A stretch of 8,970 bases of DNA. Source: Anaerolineae bacterium (lineage in GTDB: Bacteria > Chloroflexota > Anaerolineae > J102). The stretch spans positions 1 through 8,970 of the forward strand of contig JALXAF010000035.1 of the NCBI GenBank assembly GCA_026992375.1, given 5' to 3'. The position numbers and the translations under genes were made by a program. Of the stretch, positions 1 through 6,289 are shown piece after piece (within the stretch, counting starts at the first letter, position 1; each line of letters opens with the position of its first letter). Below the pieces are notes generated by a model. That model was given only the letters and a program-made list of their open reading frames with translations. It searched no databases and was not told the origin of the DNA.

Positions 1-2
1 AG

Positions 3-368
3 GGCATCGCGGTCTCCGGCGGCTACGCCTACGTGGCCGACGGTGATGCCGGATTGCGCATCATCGATGTTTCCGATGCTACGAATCCGCGCGAAGTGGG
101 GTTCTACGATACGCCGGAGCGGGCCTTGGGCGTCGCTGTCTCCGGCGGCTATGCTTACGTGGCCGACTGGGATGCCGGGTTACGCTTCATCGATGTTTCC
201 GATGCTGCGAATCCGCGCGAGGTGGGGTTTTACGATACGCCGGGGTGGGCCGAGGACGTCGCGGTCTCCGGCGACTACGTTTACGTGGCCGACTGGTATG
301 CCGGGCTGATTATCCTGCGCTTTTACCCGCACGCCCTGCACTTGCCGGTGATGCTGCGCAATGAATAG
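3..368 (+). CDS. LVIVD-repeat beta-propeller protein, C-terminal part (5' truncated by window edge)
   Basis: The reading frame is open from base 3, so this is the tail of a longer gene; the GTG at 33 is internal to a repeat and not a start. The visible 121 residues contain near-identical 42-residue units with the pattern VAVSGGYAYVADWDAGL, then IDVSDAxNPREVGFYDTP. This is the hallmark of LVIVD repeats, which fold as propeller blades in extracytoplasmic proteins of unknown or adhesive function. The last unit breaks into LIILRFYPHALHLPVMLRNE and stops. The short hydrophobic ending LPVMLRN resembles the C-terminal signature of many exported Chloroflexota proteins (recalled, not searched), which would place the protein outside the membrane. 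The repeats are also nearly identical as DNA (126-bp period). Substrate or partner is unknown. The repeat assignment is secure; export and function are inference. Confidence 0.85.
   Translation, partial: GIAVSGGYAYVADGDAGLRIIDVSDATNPREVGFYDTPERALGVAVSGGYAYVADWDAGLRFIDVSDAANPREVGFYDTPGWAEDVAVSGDYVYVADWYAGLIILRFYPHALHLPVMLRNE
64..242 (+). repeat. Tandem 126-bp coding repeat (LVIVD units)
   Basis: The stretch at 64-116 recurs at 190-242 with about 3 differences in 53 bases, and the linking parts (VAVSGGYAYVAD) also recur at 126-bp spacing, with a further partial copy at the window's left edge. Near-identity at the nucleotide level, including third codon positions, points to recent duplication or gene conversion between blades. 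Confidence 0.85.
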
Positions 369-578
369 TGGTTCTGCATTCGGACTCGGCCGCATCGGGC
401 GGAGGCCGGGAGCCCCCACCTTTTGTTCCTCCCCCACTCCGGGACGGGCGGGGGAGGAAATATGGAAGAGGGTTTGTATGCGCCGCCCGCCCCTGACGCA
501 TGTCGTTAGCGTTTCTTCGAAGGCAGGCTTGGCTTGCCTGGTACGTGTTAGACGTCACTTTAAAGGATATTTCCTCCT
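369..578. other. Intergenic region between propeller gene and membrane protein; one GC-rich hairpin
   Basis: No credible gene. A perfect 10-bp inverted repeat (TTCCTCCCCC at 426-435, GGGGGAGGAA at 450-459) encloses a 14-base loop. It is not followed by a T-run on either strand, so it is not a classical intrinsic terminator; it may be a processed 3' end for the upstream mRNA or an intergenic repeat unit. The small overlapping reading frames here have no ribosome site or recognisable protein. Confidence 0.5.
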
Positions 579-1391
579 ATGAAACATGTTATGACTTTTC
601 TGAAAGACCAAGCTGATAAAAGGCCATTCTTCCTGTTTTCTTTTTTCCTTGCTGCTGTTATTTTCTTGCCTTTTGTCTACATTCGAATTGTTCAGCTCTT
701 TATCGTTGATTGTAATTCTAGTTGGCTGTACGGAATTATCTCGATCTTTAGCATACCGGTTGGAATAGTGTCATTTGTTATATCGGCACTCTTTCTAGAG
801 ACTGTTATTGGCTATATTGCCACAATACTTATCTTTGCGGGATCCGTGCTGATTTCACTGATAAAGGAGAGTCACAACAAAAGAACAATAGGGGTATTAT
901 TGTTGCTGGTCGCTTGCATGTTAGCCTTTGTTTCAATGCCTTATTCTCCTGCTCTAGTCGTAGCGAAGGATTACAACATGGTTCTTGTAACAGCGCCCTC
1001 CCCAATTTCCCGGGGACTAAAAAGTGTACAGGCTGTTGGTGAATATCATCCCTGCACTTACGAATTGCTTGGCTGGGATGCCGAGACTCTTTATTATCGT
1101 TCCACTTGTAAACATAGTCAGCAGATTTGGCAATTCAACCTTCATCAAGAAAGAAGGCCCATCTCGATTGAACACATTCCGCAGAACTTGGAAGTAAACA
1201 CTTTGCCACGAGAAAGCGTCTTCCCGTACTTACAAGCAGGATGCGTATTCCCACCATCGGTGGAATCCAGTGTGTGGGAACTGGAAATAAAGGAACCTGT
1301 TTTGATTTCACCAAAAGGGAATTGGATAGCTCTTATCAGTCAAAACCCGTACTCACTTGAAGATGTCTTGTTGATACAAATCAAGAAATAA
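579..1391 (+). CDS. Hypothetical four-helix membrane protein with extracytoplasmic beta-propeller-like tail
   Basis: I do not recognise the family. The 270-residue product has four hydrophobic segments, roughly residues 17-43, 49-73, 76-95 and 103-120, then a soluble tail of about 150 residues. The tail carries two short stretches resembling PD40/TolB-type propeller strands: YELLGWDAETLYYRS, and ISPKGNWIALIS near 243-254, close to the family pattern SPDGkwIAfvS. This suggests one incomplete blade set or a small beta domain anchored to the membrane. Start ATG at 579 is preceded by AAAGGA at 562-567. The gene is clearly AT-rich (TTT, ATT, TTA codons) next to GC-rich neighbours, and an IS left end begins within 20 bases of its stop. 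Both suggest acquired DNA. It appears intact. No catalytic residues are evident. Confidence 0.7.
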   Translation: MKHVMTFLKDQADKRPFFLFSFFLAAVIFLPFVYIRIVQLFIVDCNSSWLYGIISIFSIPVGIVSFVISALFLETVIGYIATILIFAGSVLISLIKESHNKRTIGVLLLLVACMLAFVSMPYSPALVVAKDYNMVLVTAPSPISRGLKSVQAVGEYHPCTYELLGWDAETLYYRSTCKHSQQIWQFNLHQERRPISIEHIPQNLEVNTLPRESVFPYLQAGCVFPPSVESSVWELEIKEPVLISPKGNWIALISQNPYSLEDVLLIQIKK

Positions 1392-1407
1392 TGTTGGAGC
1401 GAGAGTA

Positions 1408-1434
1408 GTGTAAAGTTGTCTCTGTAAAACTGGC
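1408..1434 (+). repeat. Candidate left terminal inverted repeat of an IS256-type element
   Basis: The sequence beginning GTGTAAAGTTGTCTCTGTAA lies about 50-80 bases upstream of an IS256-family transposase start, where the left terminal repeat of such elements sits, and it has the TGTAAA-containing character typical of them. I found no reverse-complement partner downstream in the window, so the right end is lost. The exact boundary is inferred. Confidence 0.4.
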
Positions 1435-1488
1435 AGAAGGCAGGCCAGGGGGTATCCTGTGAATCACCATAACGCACAGGAGACCCCC

Positions 1489-1644
1489 ATGACCTGCCAA
1501 GACCATTGTATCTTACCAAATGAGATCATGGAAGGCTTCATCAGTCAGGGAATGGAGTACATTCCGGAGATGATTCGCGTTTTGATTAACCTGGCCATGC
1601 AAATCGAACGTCAGGCCTACTTGCAAGCCGGCCCTTACGAGCGG
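1489..1644 (+). pseudogene. IS256-family transposase, N-terminal remnant
   Basis: ATG at 1489 with AGGAGA at 1478-1483 (5-base spacing) opens a frame reading MTCQDHCILPNEIMEG, then MIRVLINLAMQIERQAYLQA and GPYER. This is the conserved N-terminus of IS256/Mutator-type transposases, in which the ERQAYLxAxPYER block precedes the zinc-finger/DNA-binding region. Homology ends at about 1644; the frame runs on without similarity to a stop at 1681-1683. Intact family members are about 400 residues, so only about the first eighth remains and the DDE catalytic domain is absent; no active transposase can be made. A caller may start it at GTG 1459, but the ATG has the better ribosome site. The family call is firm; the exact break is approximate. 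Confidence 0.75.
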
Positions 1645-1645
1645 C

Positions 1646-2049
1646 CGGGTGACCATGCTAGGGCTCTCTTGCTGGACGGATAAAGAAGGCAGCTATCGCA
1701 TGATTCAGCGCTTTTTCCACACGGCTTTGCCATGGTCACCCCTGTCCTGACTGTTTTTCAAGAGCCACCTGCACACTCCGGAGCACGAATACATCCTTGC
1801 CGGAGACAAAAGCGTGGTGACCAAGGCAGGGAAGAAGACGAATGGCCTGGATCGTTTCTTTTTATCCATTTTTGGCAGGCCCGTACGGGGCCTGGCCCTG
1901 TTTGCCTTGTCGCTGCTCGATGTGGAGCAAGGGACGTCCACGCCTATTGGGGTAGAGCAGGTCATCAAAAGCGAGGCGGAGAAGAGCCTGGCCAAAGCGA
2001 AGTCGAAGAAGAAAAAGAAGTCAACTAAAGGTGCGAAGAAACGTGGCCA
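1646..2049 (+). pseudogene. IS4-like DDE transposase, internal fragment with in-frame stop
   Basis: A second frame, offset from the IS256 remnant, reads RVTMLGLSCWTDKEGSYRMI, then QRFFHTALPW, a TGA at 1748-1750, then in the same frame HTPEHEYILAGDKSVVTKAG, KKTNGLDRFF, a GRPVRGLALFALSL segment and a lysine-rich tail ending near KKRG. The block AGDxxVVTKAGKKTxGLDRFF with the following GLxFFxLSL is typical of an IS4-like transposase group; the Asp of AGD probably corresponds to the first catalytic acid. The N-terminus and the distal catalytic part are missing, there is one nonsense codon, and the Lys-rich linker runs straight into an unrelated Nudix-like sequence. It is therefore a dead fragment left by deletion or nested insertion. 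The exact IS family is less sure than its being a transposase. Confidence 0.65.
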
Positions 2050-2520
2050 CCGTAAGGTCACGCCCAAGGCCAAGGCTTTGCTGCTGCGACAAGATGGCGC
2101 GCTTTTGCTCATCGAACATTCGCAGGAGGGGCGCTGGCGGCTGCCGGGCGGCTTCGCAAACATGGAGGAATCGACTTACGCGGCGGTGGCCCGAGCGGTG
2201 CATGAGTTGACGGGCCCGCGCGCGCTCGATCCGCAGCCCATCGTCCGCATCGACGAAAGTCAGTTTCGCCCCGATGTCATGTACGGCGATTTCTTCCAGC
2301 AGCGGTGCGGGAGCAGGGGCTGGCCATGGAGTGCTGGTATCCGGTGGAGATGGGCGACCGGCCCGAGGCGGATCTGGCGTTGCTGGGCCCCCAAGGCCGC
2401 ATCAGCCTCTACATCGAGGAGCCTTATGACTGGGAGTTCGACGAGTCGGGCCCGGTGTGGGAGGGCGCGGACGTCGTGCAGGTGAATGCCCTGAGCATGT
2501 TGAAGGATGCACCGGGCTGA
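2050..2520 (+). pseudogene. Decayed, frameshifted Nudix-like gene fused to transposase debris
   Basis: In frame with the transposase fragment the sequence becomes VTPKAKALLLRQDGALLLIE, then GRWRLPGGFANMEESTYAAV, ARAVHELTGP. This has the shape of a Nudix domain: strand, GRWxLPGG, Gx5Ex7R. The canonical REUxEExGU core is degraded to RAVHELTGP, losing metal-binding glutamates. After MYGDFF (to 2296) the frame leads into junk, whereas the -1 frame continues as PAAVREQGLAMECWYPVEMG and an acidic segment with IEEPYDWEFDESGPVW, stopping at 2518-2520. One missing base near 2296-2298 explains both halves. No authentic start is visible; the nearest GTG (1814) lies in the transposase part, and a gene caller would report a chimeric 1814-2485 reading frame plus a separate 2305-2520 one. 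The C-terminal half could be an independent small gene using GTG 2305, but it lacks a clear ribosome site. Confidence 0.55.
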
Positions 2521-2538
2521 CGCGACCGTCCGATTCGG

Positions 2539-4158
2539 TTAGCGGATGTGGGGCTCAATTTCGTACACCACGAACTTCGTCTCGCCCGTGGCCGCGTCTT
2601 GCACCCGCAGCCGCTCTTCCAGGCGCAGGCCCAGCGCGGCCAGGGCCGCATCCAGCGCCGGTTTTTCATCCAGACGCCAGCCAGGAAAAACCACAAATCG
2701 GATGTAGCCATATCGGTCGAAGGACAGATCGTCGATGAGGGCCGCTGGATCGGCCCAGTATTGCCGCGGAGGCCCGTCCCACAGATACCAATCCCATTGC
2801 CAGCCCAGCCAGCGTTGATAGACCACGCCATGATAGGCGGGCGTGTTTTCTCGCAGATAATCCGCCACCGCCAGCAGACCGTCGTACGCGCCGTGATCAC
2901 CGCCGATGGGAATGCGGGCGGTCGCGGCCCGGCCCGCTCCCAGCAGCAAGGGGATGATCAGAAGCGCCGCGGCGCCCCAGCGCCAGAGTGCGGGCCAGGC
3001 CCGGGCGCGACGCCACAGGATCAGCGCACCCTCAGCCGTTAGCATGGCGCTCAGCGGCGTCAGGGGCAGCAGATATCGATCCCAGGCCTGGAAGCTGAAG
3101 AAGAAATGCAGGGCCAGATAGCCGATGATAAACAGGGCAAAGAGCAGCGTCCAGCATTCGGCGCAGAGCGGGCCCGCGGCTGGTTGGGCGGCTTCGGGGG
3201 CAAGAGCGTTTCTTTTCAGCCGCATTCGCCGCATTGCTGCGATGACCGCGATGGCGCTCAGCCCGAGGACGACGACTGTGCCCGCAACGCCGCCTCCCCA
3301 CCAGCGCCACACCTGCGCCCATTCGTCCAGGCGGGCGGGCCATTCGCTCGCTGAAACCCACGTCAGTCCACCGTAGCTATGCCACGATTGCGTCCAGAAA
3401 TCGGGGATTTCGGCGGGGAGGATGCGCCAGCCATCCCACTGCCACACCTTGAACCAGATATACCAGAAACCCAGCGCGGCCAGCAGGAGGGGCGTCAGCC
3501 AATAGCCGATTTGCAGCGCCTTGCGGCTCGCGGGCCCCGCTTTTTCGCGGATGGCCGCATAGTGACGATTCATCGGGCGCGGCCACCGGCCCCGGGGCAG
3601 GGCCAGCAGAATGAGAGGAATGAAGAGCAGCGCGTTCTGTTTGGTGGCGAATCCCATGCCCAGGGCCAGGCCCGCCAGCAAGCCCAGCCGCCAGCTCGCC
3701 AGCAGCAGGGCCAACGCAATCCACATGGTGAGCAGGGGGTCGGTGTAAACAGTGGAGGCGAAGCTGATGGAGAAGGGGGAGAGGGTAAACATGGCCAGGG
3801 CCCAGCGCCCTGCCCGGGAGCCAAAGAGCCGGCGGGCCAGCAGCCATGTCAGCAGCATGGTGATGAACGAGATGAGCAGATTGAGGCTGCGCCCGGACGC
3901 ATCGCTGGGCCCGAACCAATCGAACCAGCGGGCCAGCGCGTAGAGGAAGAAAGGCGGCTTGTCCACCGCCACCCGCTCCAGCATCACATCCCGGCCCGAT
4001 GAGATGAGCCGAGCCCAATAGCTGTACAGCGCCTCATCCTCCCGCAGCGGATGCCAGCCAAATTGCCAGGCCCGCAGCAGCAGCCCCGCCAGCAGCCAGA
4101 ACATCACCATGAGCGCATGTCGTCCCCTTCCTTCCCCGCGCGTCTCAGGCTGCGTCAT
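2539..4158 (-). CDS. GT-C type glycosyltransferase (dolichyl-phosphate-mannose/ArnT-like, PMT_2 superfamily)
   Basis: A 539-residue polytopic membrane protein. It has a first helix at about 16-31, then the acidic loop motif REDEALYSYWARL (Asp41-Glu42) and VDKPPFFLY (66-74). These are the two signatures of PMT_2/GT39-GT83-like enzymes, which transfer a sugar from a polyprenyl-phosphate donor on the outer face of the membrane; the DE pair is the likely catalytic/metal site. Roughly ten further hydrophobic stretches follow, with an extracytoplasmic C-terminal domain from about residue 430 (YHGVVYQRWLGWQWDWYLWD). Length is normal for the family. Start ATG at 4158 lies inside the 3' end of the response regulator gene (14-base overlap, different frame), so translation is probably coupled and the two share an mRNA. 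Donor and acceptor cannot be told from sequence; cell-surface glycolipid or protein glycosylation are both possible. Confidence 0.85.
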   Translation of the reverse strand: MTQPETRGEGRGRHALMVMFWLLAGLLLRAWQFGWHPLREDEALYSYWARLISSGRDVMLERVAVDKPPFFLYALARWFDWFGPSDASGRSLNLLISFITMLLTWLLARRLFGSRAGRWALAMFTLSPFSISFASTVYTDPLLTMWIALALLLASWRLGLLAGLALGMGFATKQNALLFIPLILLALPRGRWPRPMNRHYAAIREKAGPASRKALQIGYWLTPLLLAALGFWYIWFKVWQWDGWRILPAEIPDFWTQSWHSYGGLTWVSASEWPARLDEWAQVWRWWGGGVAGTVVVLGLSAIAVIAAMRRMRLKRNALAPEAAQPAAGPLCAECWTLLFALFIIGYLALHFFFSFQAWDRYLLPLTPLSAMLTAEGALILWRRARAWPALWRWGAAALLIIPLLLGAGRAATARIPIGGDHGAYDGLLAVADYLRENTPAYHGVVYQRWLGWQWDWYLWDGPPRQYWADPAALIDDLSFDRYGYIRFVVFPGWRLDEKPALDAALAALGLRLEERLRVQDAATGETKFVVYEIEPHIR

Positions 4159-4849
4159 CGTCCCCGTCGTATGGATTTTCGAAGCGGTAGCCCACCCCGC
4201 GCACCGTCTGGATGTAGCGGGGATGGGAGGGGTCTGCTTCGATTTTTTCCCGCAGCCAGCGGATGTGCACGTCCACCGTGCGGGTGTCGCCCGCGTAATC
4301 GTAGCCCCAGATGCGCTCCAGCAGCAGGTCGCGGCTCAAGACGGCCCGTTCATGGCGCATCAGCTCGGCCAGCAGGCTGAACTCCTTGGGGCTGAGCTCG
4401 ATGCGCTGGCCGTGCAGCGTCACCCGGCGGCTGATGAGATTGAGTGAGAGGGGGCCCGCTGTGAGGACTTCGGAGAAGGCTGGCGTGCGCTGGGTGCGGC
4501 GCAGCAGCACCCGAATGCGGGCCATGAGCTCGCCCAGGCTGAAGGGCTTGGTGAGATAATCATCCGCGCCGCTTTCCAGCCCGATGATCTTGTCCATCTC
4601 GGAACTGCGCGCGGTGAGCATGAGCACGGGCGTTTGCTTGCTCTGGCGCAGCGCCCGCACCAACGAAAGACCGTCCAGCCCCGGCAGCATCAGGTCCAGG
4701 ATGATGAGATCGTAATCGCGGTTGCGGGCCTTCTTCAGACCGTTCGGGCCCGTCGATGCGGTGCTGATGTCATATCCTTGCTCCTTCAGGCTGAATTTCA
4801 GAGCCTTGCGCAGGTCGGCGTCGTCTTCGATGATCAACAGGTGAGCCAT
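4145..4849 (-). CDS. OmpR/PhoB-family two-component response regulator
   Basis: A 234-residue regulator starting MAHLLIIEDD at ATG 4849; a longer reading from a TTG at 4885 adds 12 residues with no family similarity and is unlikely. The receiver domain shows acidic pair Asp9-Asp10, phospho-acceptor Asp52 in ILDLMLPGLDG, Thr79 and Lys101 (TKPFSLGEL). The winged-helix effector (about 130-227) contains LSPKEFSLLAELMRH, the RTVDVHIRWLREKIE recognition helix and VRGVGYRFE. All key residues are present, so it should be phosphorylated and bind DNA. No histidine kinase lies in the window. The ribosome site is weak. The promoter probably lies in 4850-5000, near a CRP/FNR-type palindrome. The 3' end overlaps the glycosyltransferase gene, suggesting co-transcription. 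The acidic tail DGDDDAA is unusual but harmless. Confidence 0.95.
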   Translation of the reverse strand: MAHLLIIEDDADLRKALKFSLKEQGYDISTASTGPNGLKKARNRDYDLIILDLMLPGLDGLSLVRALRQSKQTPVLMLTARSSEMDKIIGLESGADDYLTKPFSLGELMARIRVLLRRTQRTPAFSEVLTAGPLSLNLISRRVTLHGQRIELSPKEFSLLAELMRHERAVLSRDLLLERIWGYDYAGDTRTVDVHIRWLREKIEADPSHPRYIQTVRGVGYRFENPYDGDDDAA

Positions 4850-4996
4850 GGCGGAATCATAGAACGGCGAGGGGGAAAACGTCAAACGCGGGACAGAGTT
4901 GGCAGCCGATCAAGCGGGTGGCGGGCGTTGGCTCTTCCATGCGTGCAACATTCATACTTGCATCAAATGCACTGAATGTAACTTTTTGGCCTAAAA

Positions 4997-5014
4997 ATAT
5001 GATCTAGATCATAT
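4997..5014. promoter_or_regulatory. 18-bp perfect palindrome, candidate CRP/FNR-family operator
   Basis: ATATGATCTAGATCATAT is identical to its reverse complement. Its core TGAT-CTAG-ATCA fits the CRP/FNR-family half-site layout (FNR consensus TTGAT-N4-ATCAA) with one change per outer position. It lies in an AT-rich interval. For the plus strand it is centred at -41.5 to a possible start at 5047. For the minus strand it would be about -37.5 to a possible start near 4968 with TACATT (4980 to 4975) as -10, which could serve the response regulator operon. Confidence 0.45.
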
Positions 5015-5029
5015 CCGCCTCTCCCCGAG

Positions 5030-5047
5030 TATGGTTTACTAAAGACG
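5030..5047 (+). promoter_or_regulatory. Candidate extended -10 promoter, plus strand
   Basis: TG at 5032-5033 followed by G and TTTACT at 5035-5040 (4 of 6 to TATAAT) forms an extended -10. A start at about 5047 puts the palindrome centre exactly at the class II activator position. No good -35 is present, as expected for activator-dependent promoters. TATGGT at 5030-5035 is an alternative -10. Confidence 0.35.
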
Positions 5048-5148
5048 TCACCTCTTCGAATGTTATTAACATTCATCGGTGCACCTCCTTTCTATGTGTG
5101 TGTGGAGAGAAGTCCCGAGGCAAAGCGGCCTCGGGATTTCTCTTTGTT
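5047..5148 (+). ncRNA. Candidate small RNA with CCUCC seed and intrinsic terminator
   Basis: From the proposed start the RNA would hold a 7-bp stem (GAATGTT, loop ATT, AACATTC) at about 5058-5074. A predicted unpaired segment at about 5075-5105 follows and contains CACCTCCTTTCT (5082-5093), identical to the 3' tail of 16S rRNA. The RNA ends in a strong terminator at 5106-5148. This architecture (5' hairpin, C-rich single-stranded seed, terminator) is that of small RNAs that block Shine-Dalgarno sequences. No plus-strand protein gene exists between 2521 and this terminator. It would be about 100 nt and transcribed toward the 3' end of the patatin gene. No family is recognised. The minus strand could instead use the same bases as a ribosome site for a 37-codon reading frame. 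Confidence 0.35.
5106..5148 (+). terminator. Intrinsic terminator, 15-bp stem, plus-oriented
   Basis: AGAGAAGTCCCGAGG (5106-5120) pairs with CCTCGGGATTTCTCT (5129-5143), one G-U pair, 8-base loop. The strong core TCCCGAGG/CCTCGGGA is followed on the plus strand by TTTCTCTTTGTT (9 T of 12), preceded by an A/G-rich tract. On the minus strand the bases after the stem (CCACACACA) are not T-rich, so plus orientation is favoured, although its place 8 bases past the patatin stop means it may also end or protect the patatin mRNA. Confidence 0.75.
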
Positions 5149-5151
5149 GGG

Positions 5152-6162
5152 CTATTTGCGATGACGCCCGGGCATCAGCTCCCGCGCCCGCTCCAGCCAC
5201 GCCTCCCACTGGCGCATCAAGGGCGATGGCCGCGAAGCGGCCGCGAGAGCCTCGGCTTCCTCAAGTCGTTTCGTCTCGTCAGCCAGATAGGCTTTTGCGG
5301 TTTCGTAGCCCACATGAATGAGATTGTGGGTGTGACTCAGGTCCCACATGGGGATGTGTTGCTCATATTTCAACTTCCAGCGGTGCACGGTCACGCCCTT
5401 GAGCCGGGCCAGTTCCAGCTCCAGTTCGATGTGCCGATTTTCCATGGTTGCGATCACCCTGTTCAGCACGCCCGTGACGCCTTTCATATTCGTCGTGTCG
5501 AGGGGCGGATTGAATAGATCCAGGGCGATAATCTCGGTTGCGCCATGGCGAAGCGCTGGCTCGATGGGGACATCGCTGACCGCACCGCCATCTATCAGCA
5601 GACGTTCGCCGATGGAAAAGGGGGGAATCCAGGGCGGGATGGCCGCGGAAGCCAACATGCTGTCCAGCACCGGATCATCGGGGTCTTCGCCGAAGATGGC
5701 CGGGCGATAGTGTTTGAGGTCCGTGGCTACGATGTACAGCCTGGGCCCCGTGAGATCGCGAAATCGCAAGTCGGGGGTGATGCCGTGCCTGGCGTAGAAG
5801 GCCCGGGCCTGTTCGAGATAGCTATTGCTTTTGATCCCGAGCAACATGCTGCGCAACATGGCCAGAATGAAGTCGCCCGGAGCGAAATCGCCGCGCGCGG
5901 AGCTGTCCCAGACATCGATCATCTTGTCCAGGGTTTCGAGGGAATATCCATAGCGGGCCAGGAACGCGCCATTGATGGCTCCGATGGAGGTTCCCACCAG
6001 AAAGTCGGGGACAATTTCCTCCTCCATAAGCGCCCGCAACGCTCCCACTTGCAGCGCGCCGCGCGGGCCCCCGCCGCTAAGCACAAGCGCCAGTTTGCGG
6101 GGTTGGGCGTCCTCTGTTGTCGGGCTCTCTTGCGATTCGCTCGGCTTTGCGAATAATGGCAT
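5152..6162 (-). CDS. Patatin-like phospholipase / serine lipid acyl hydrolase
   Basis: The 336-residue protein has the complete patatin catalytic layout: Gly-rich oxyanion loop SGGGPRG (about 30-35), nucleophile elbow GTSIG with Ser59, and IDGG with Asp191 of the Ser-Asp dyad. It also has the family's LASAAIPPWIPP block before the Asp. It should hydrolyse acyl esters of phospholipids or related lipids. There is no signal peptide, so it is likely cytoplasmic or peripheral to the membrane. The C-terminal 80 residues are helical and charged. The chosen start is ATG 6162 with AAGGAG at 8-base spacing; an upstream ATG at 6189 adds nine residues and also has AGGAG, but only about 3 bases away. The gene stands alone, followed by the hairpin at 5106-5148. 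Class is certain; substrate is unknown. Confidence 0.92.
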   Translation of the reverse strand: MPLFAKPSESQESPTTEDAQPRKLALVLSGGGPRGALQVGALRALMEEEIVPDFLVGTSIGAINGAFLARYGYSLETLDKMIDVWDSSARGDFAPGDFILAMLRSMLLGIKSNSYLEQARAFYARHGITPDLRFRDLTGPRLYIVATDLKHYRPAIFGEDPDDPVLDSMLASAAIPPWIPPFSIGERLLIDGGAVSDVPIEPALRHGATEIIALDLFNPPLDTTNMKGVTGVLNRVIATMENRHIELELELARLKGVTVHRWKLKYEQHIPMWDLSHTHNLIHVGYETAKAYLADETKRLEEAEALAAASRPSPLMRQWEAWLERARELMPGRHRK

Positions 6163-6289
6163 CGGCGTCACTCCTTGCGATGAGTTCATTATCTCCTACG
6201 TCTTTCGTCCGTGCAAGGTTTCTCTTGAGACGCCCCCTGCAACCTCTCATTTTTTGTAACTGCTAACGTACTGGACTTTAAACCTAAAA

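Noticed and set aside
426..459. 10-bp GC-rich hairpin as a terminator of the propeller gene
   Set aside because: No T-run on either side. Kept only as an intergenic hairpin.
1814..2485. A genuine transposase-Nudix fusion, i.e. a new mobile or defence system
   Set aside because: Both parts are truncated, the Nudix core has lost metal ligands, there is an in-frame stop upstream and a frameshift downstream; junction debris is the simpler explanation.
3379..4002. 207-codon plus-strand frame opposite the glycosyltransferase
   Set aside because: Low-complexity Gln/Gly/Pro/Arg composition typical of antisense shadows; no ribosome site or family match.
4963..5076. Minus-strand 37-codon reading frame starting MNVNNIRRGD with an excellent SD (AGAAAGGAGGTG, 7-base spacing)
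   Set aside because: The SD match is the complement of the plus-strand CCUCC stretch, the peptide has no recognisable feature and runs through the palindrome and AT-rich promoter-like sequence. It remains a possible alternative reading of the region; ribosome profiling or conservation of codons would decide.
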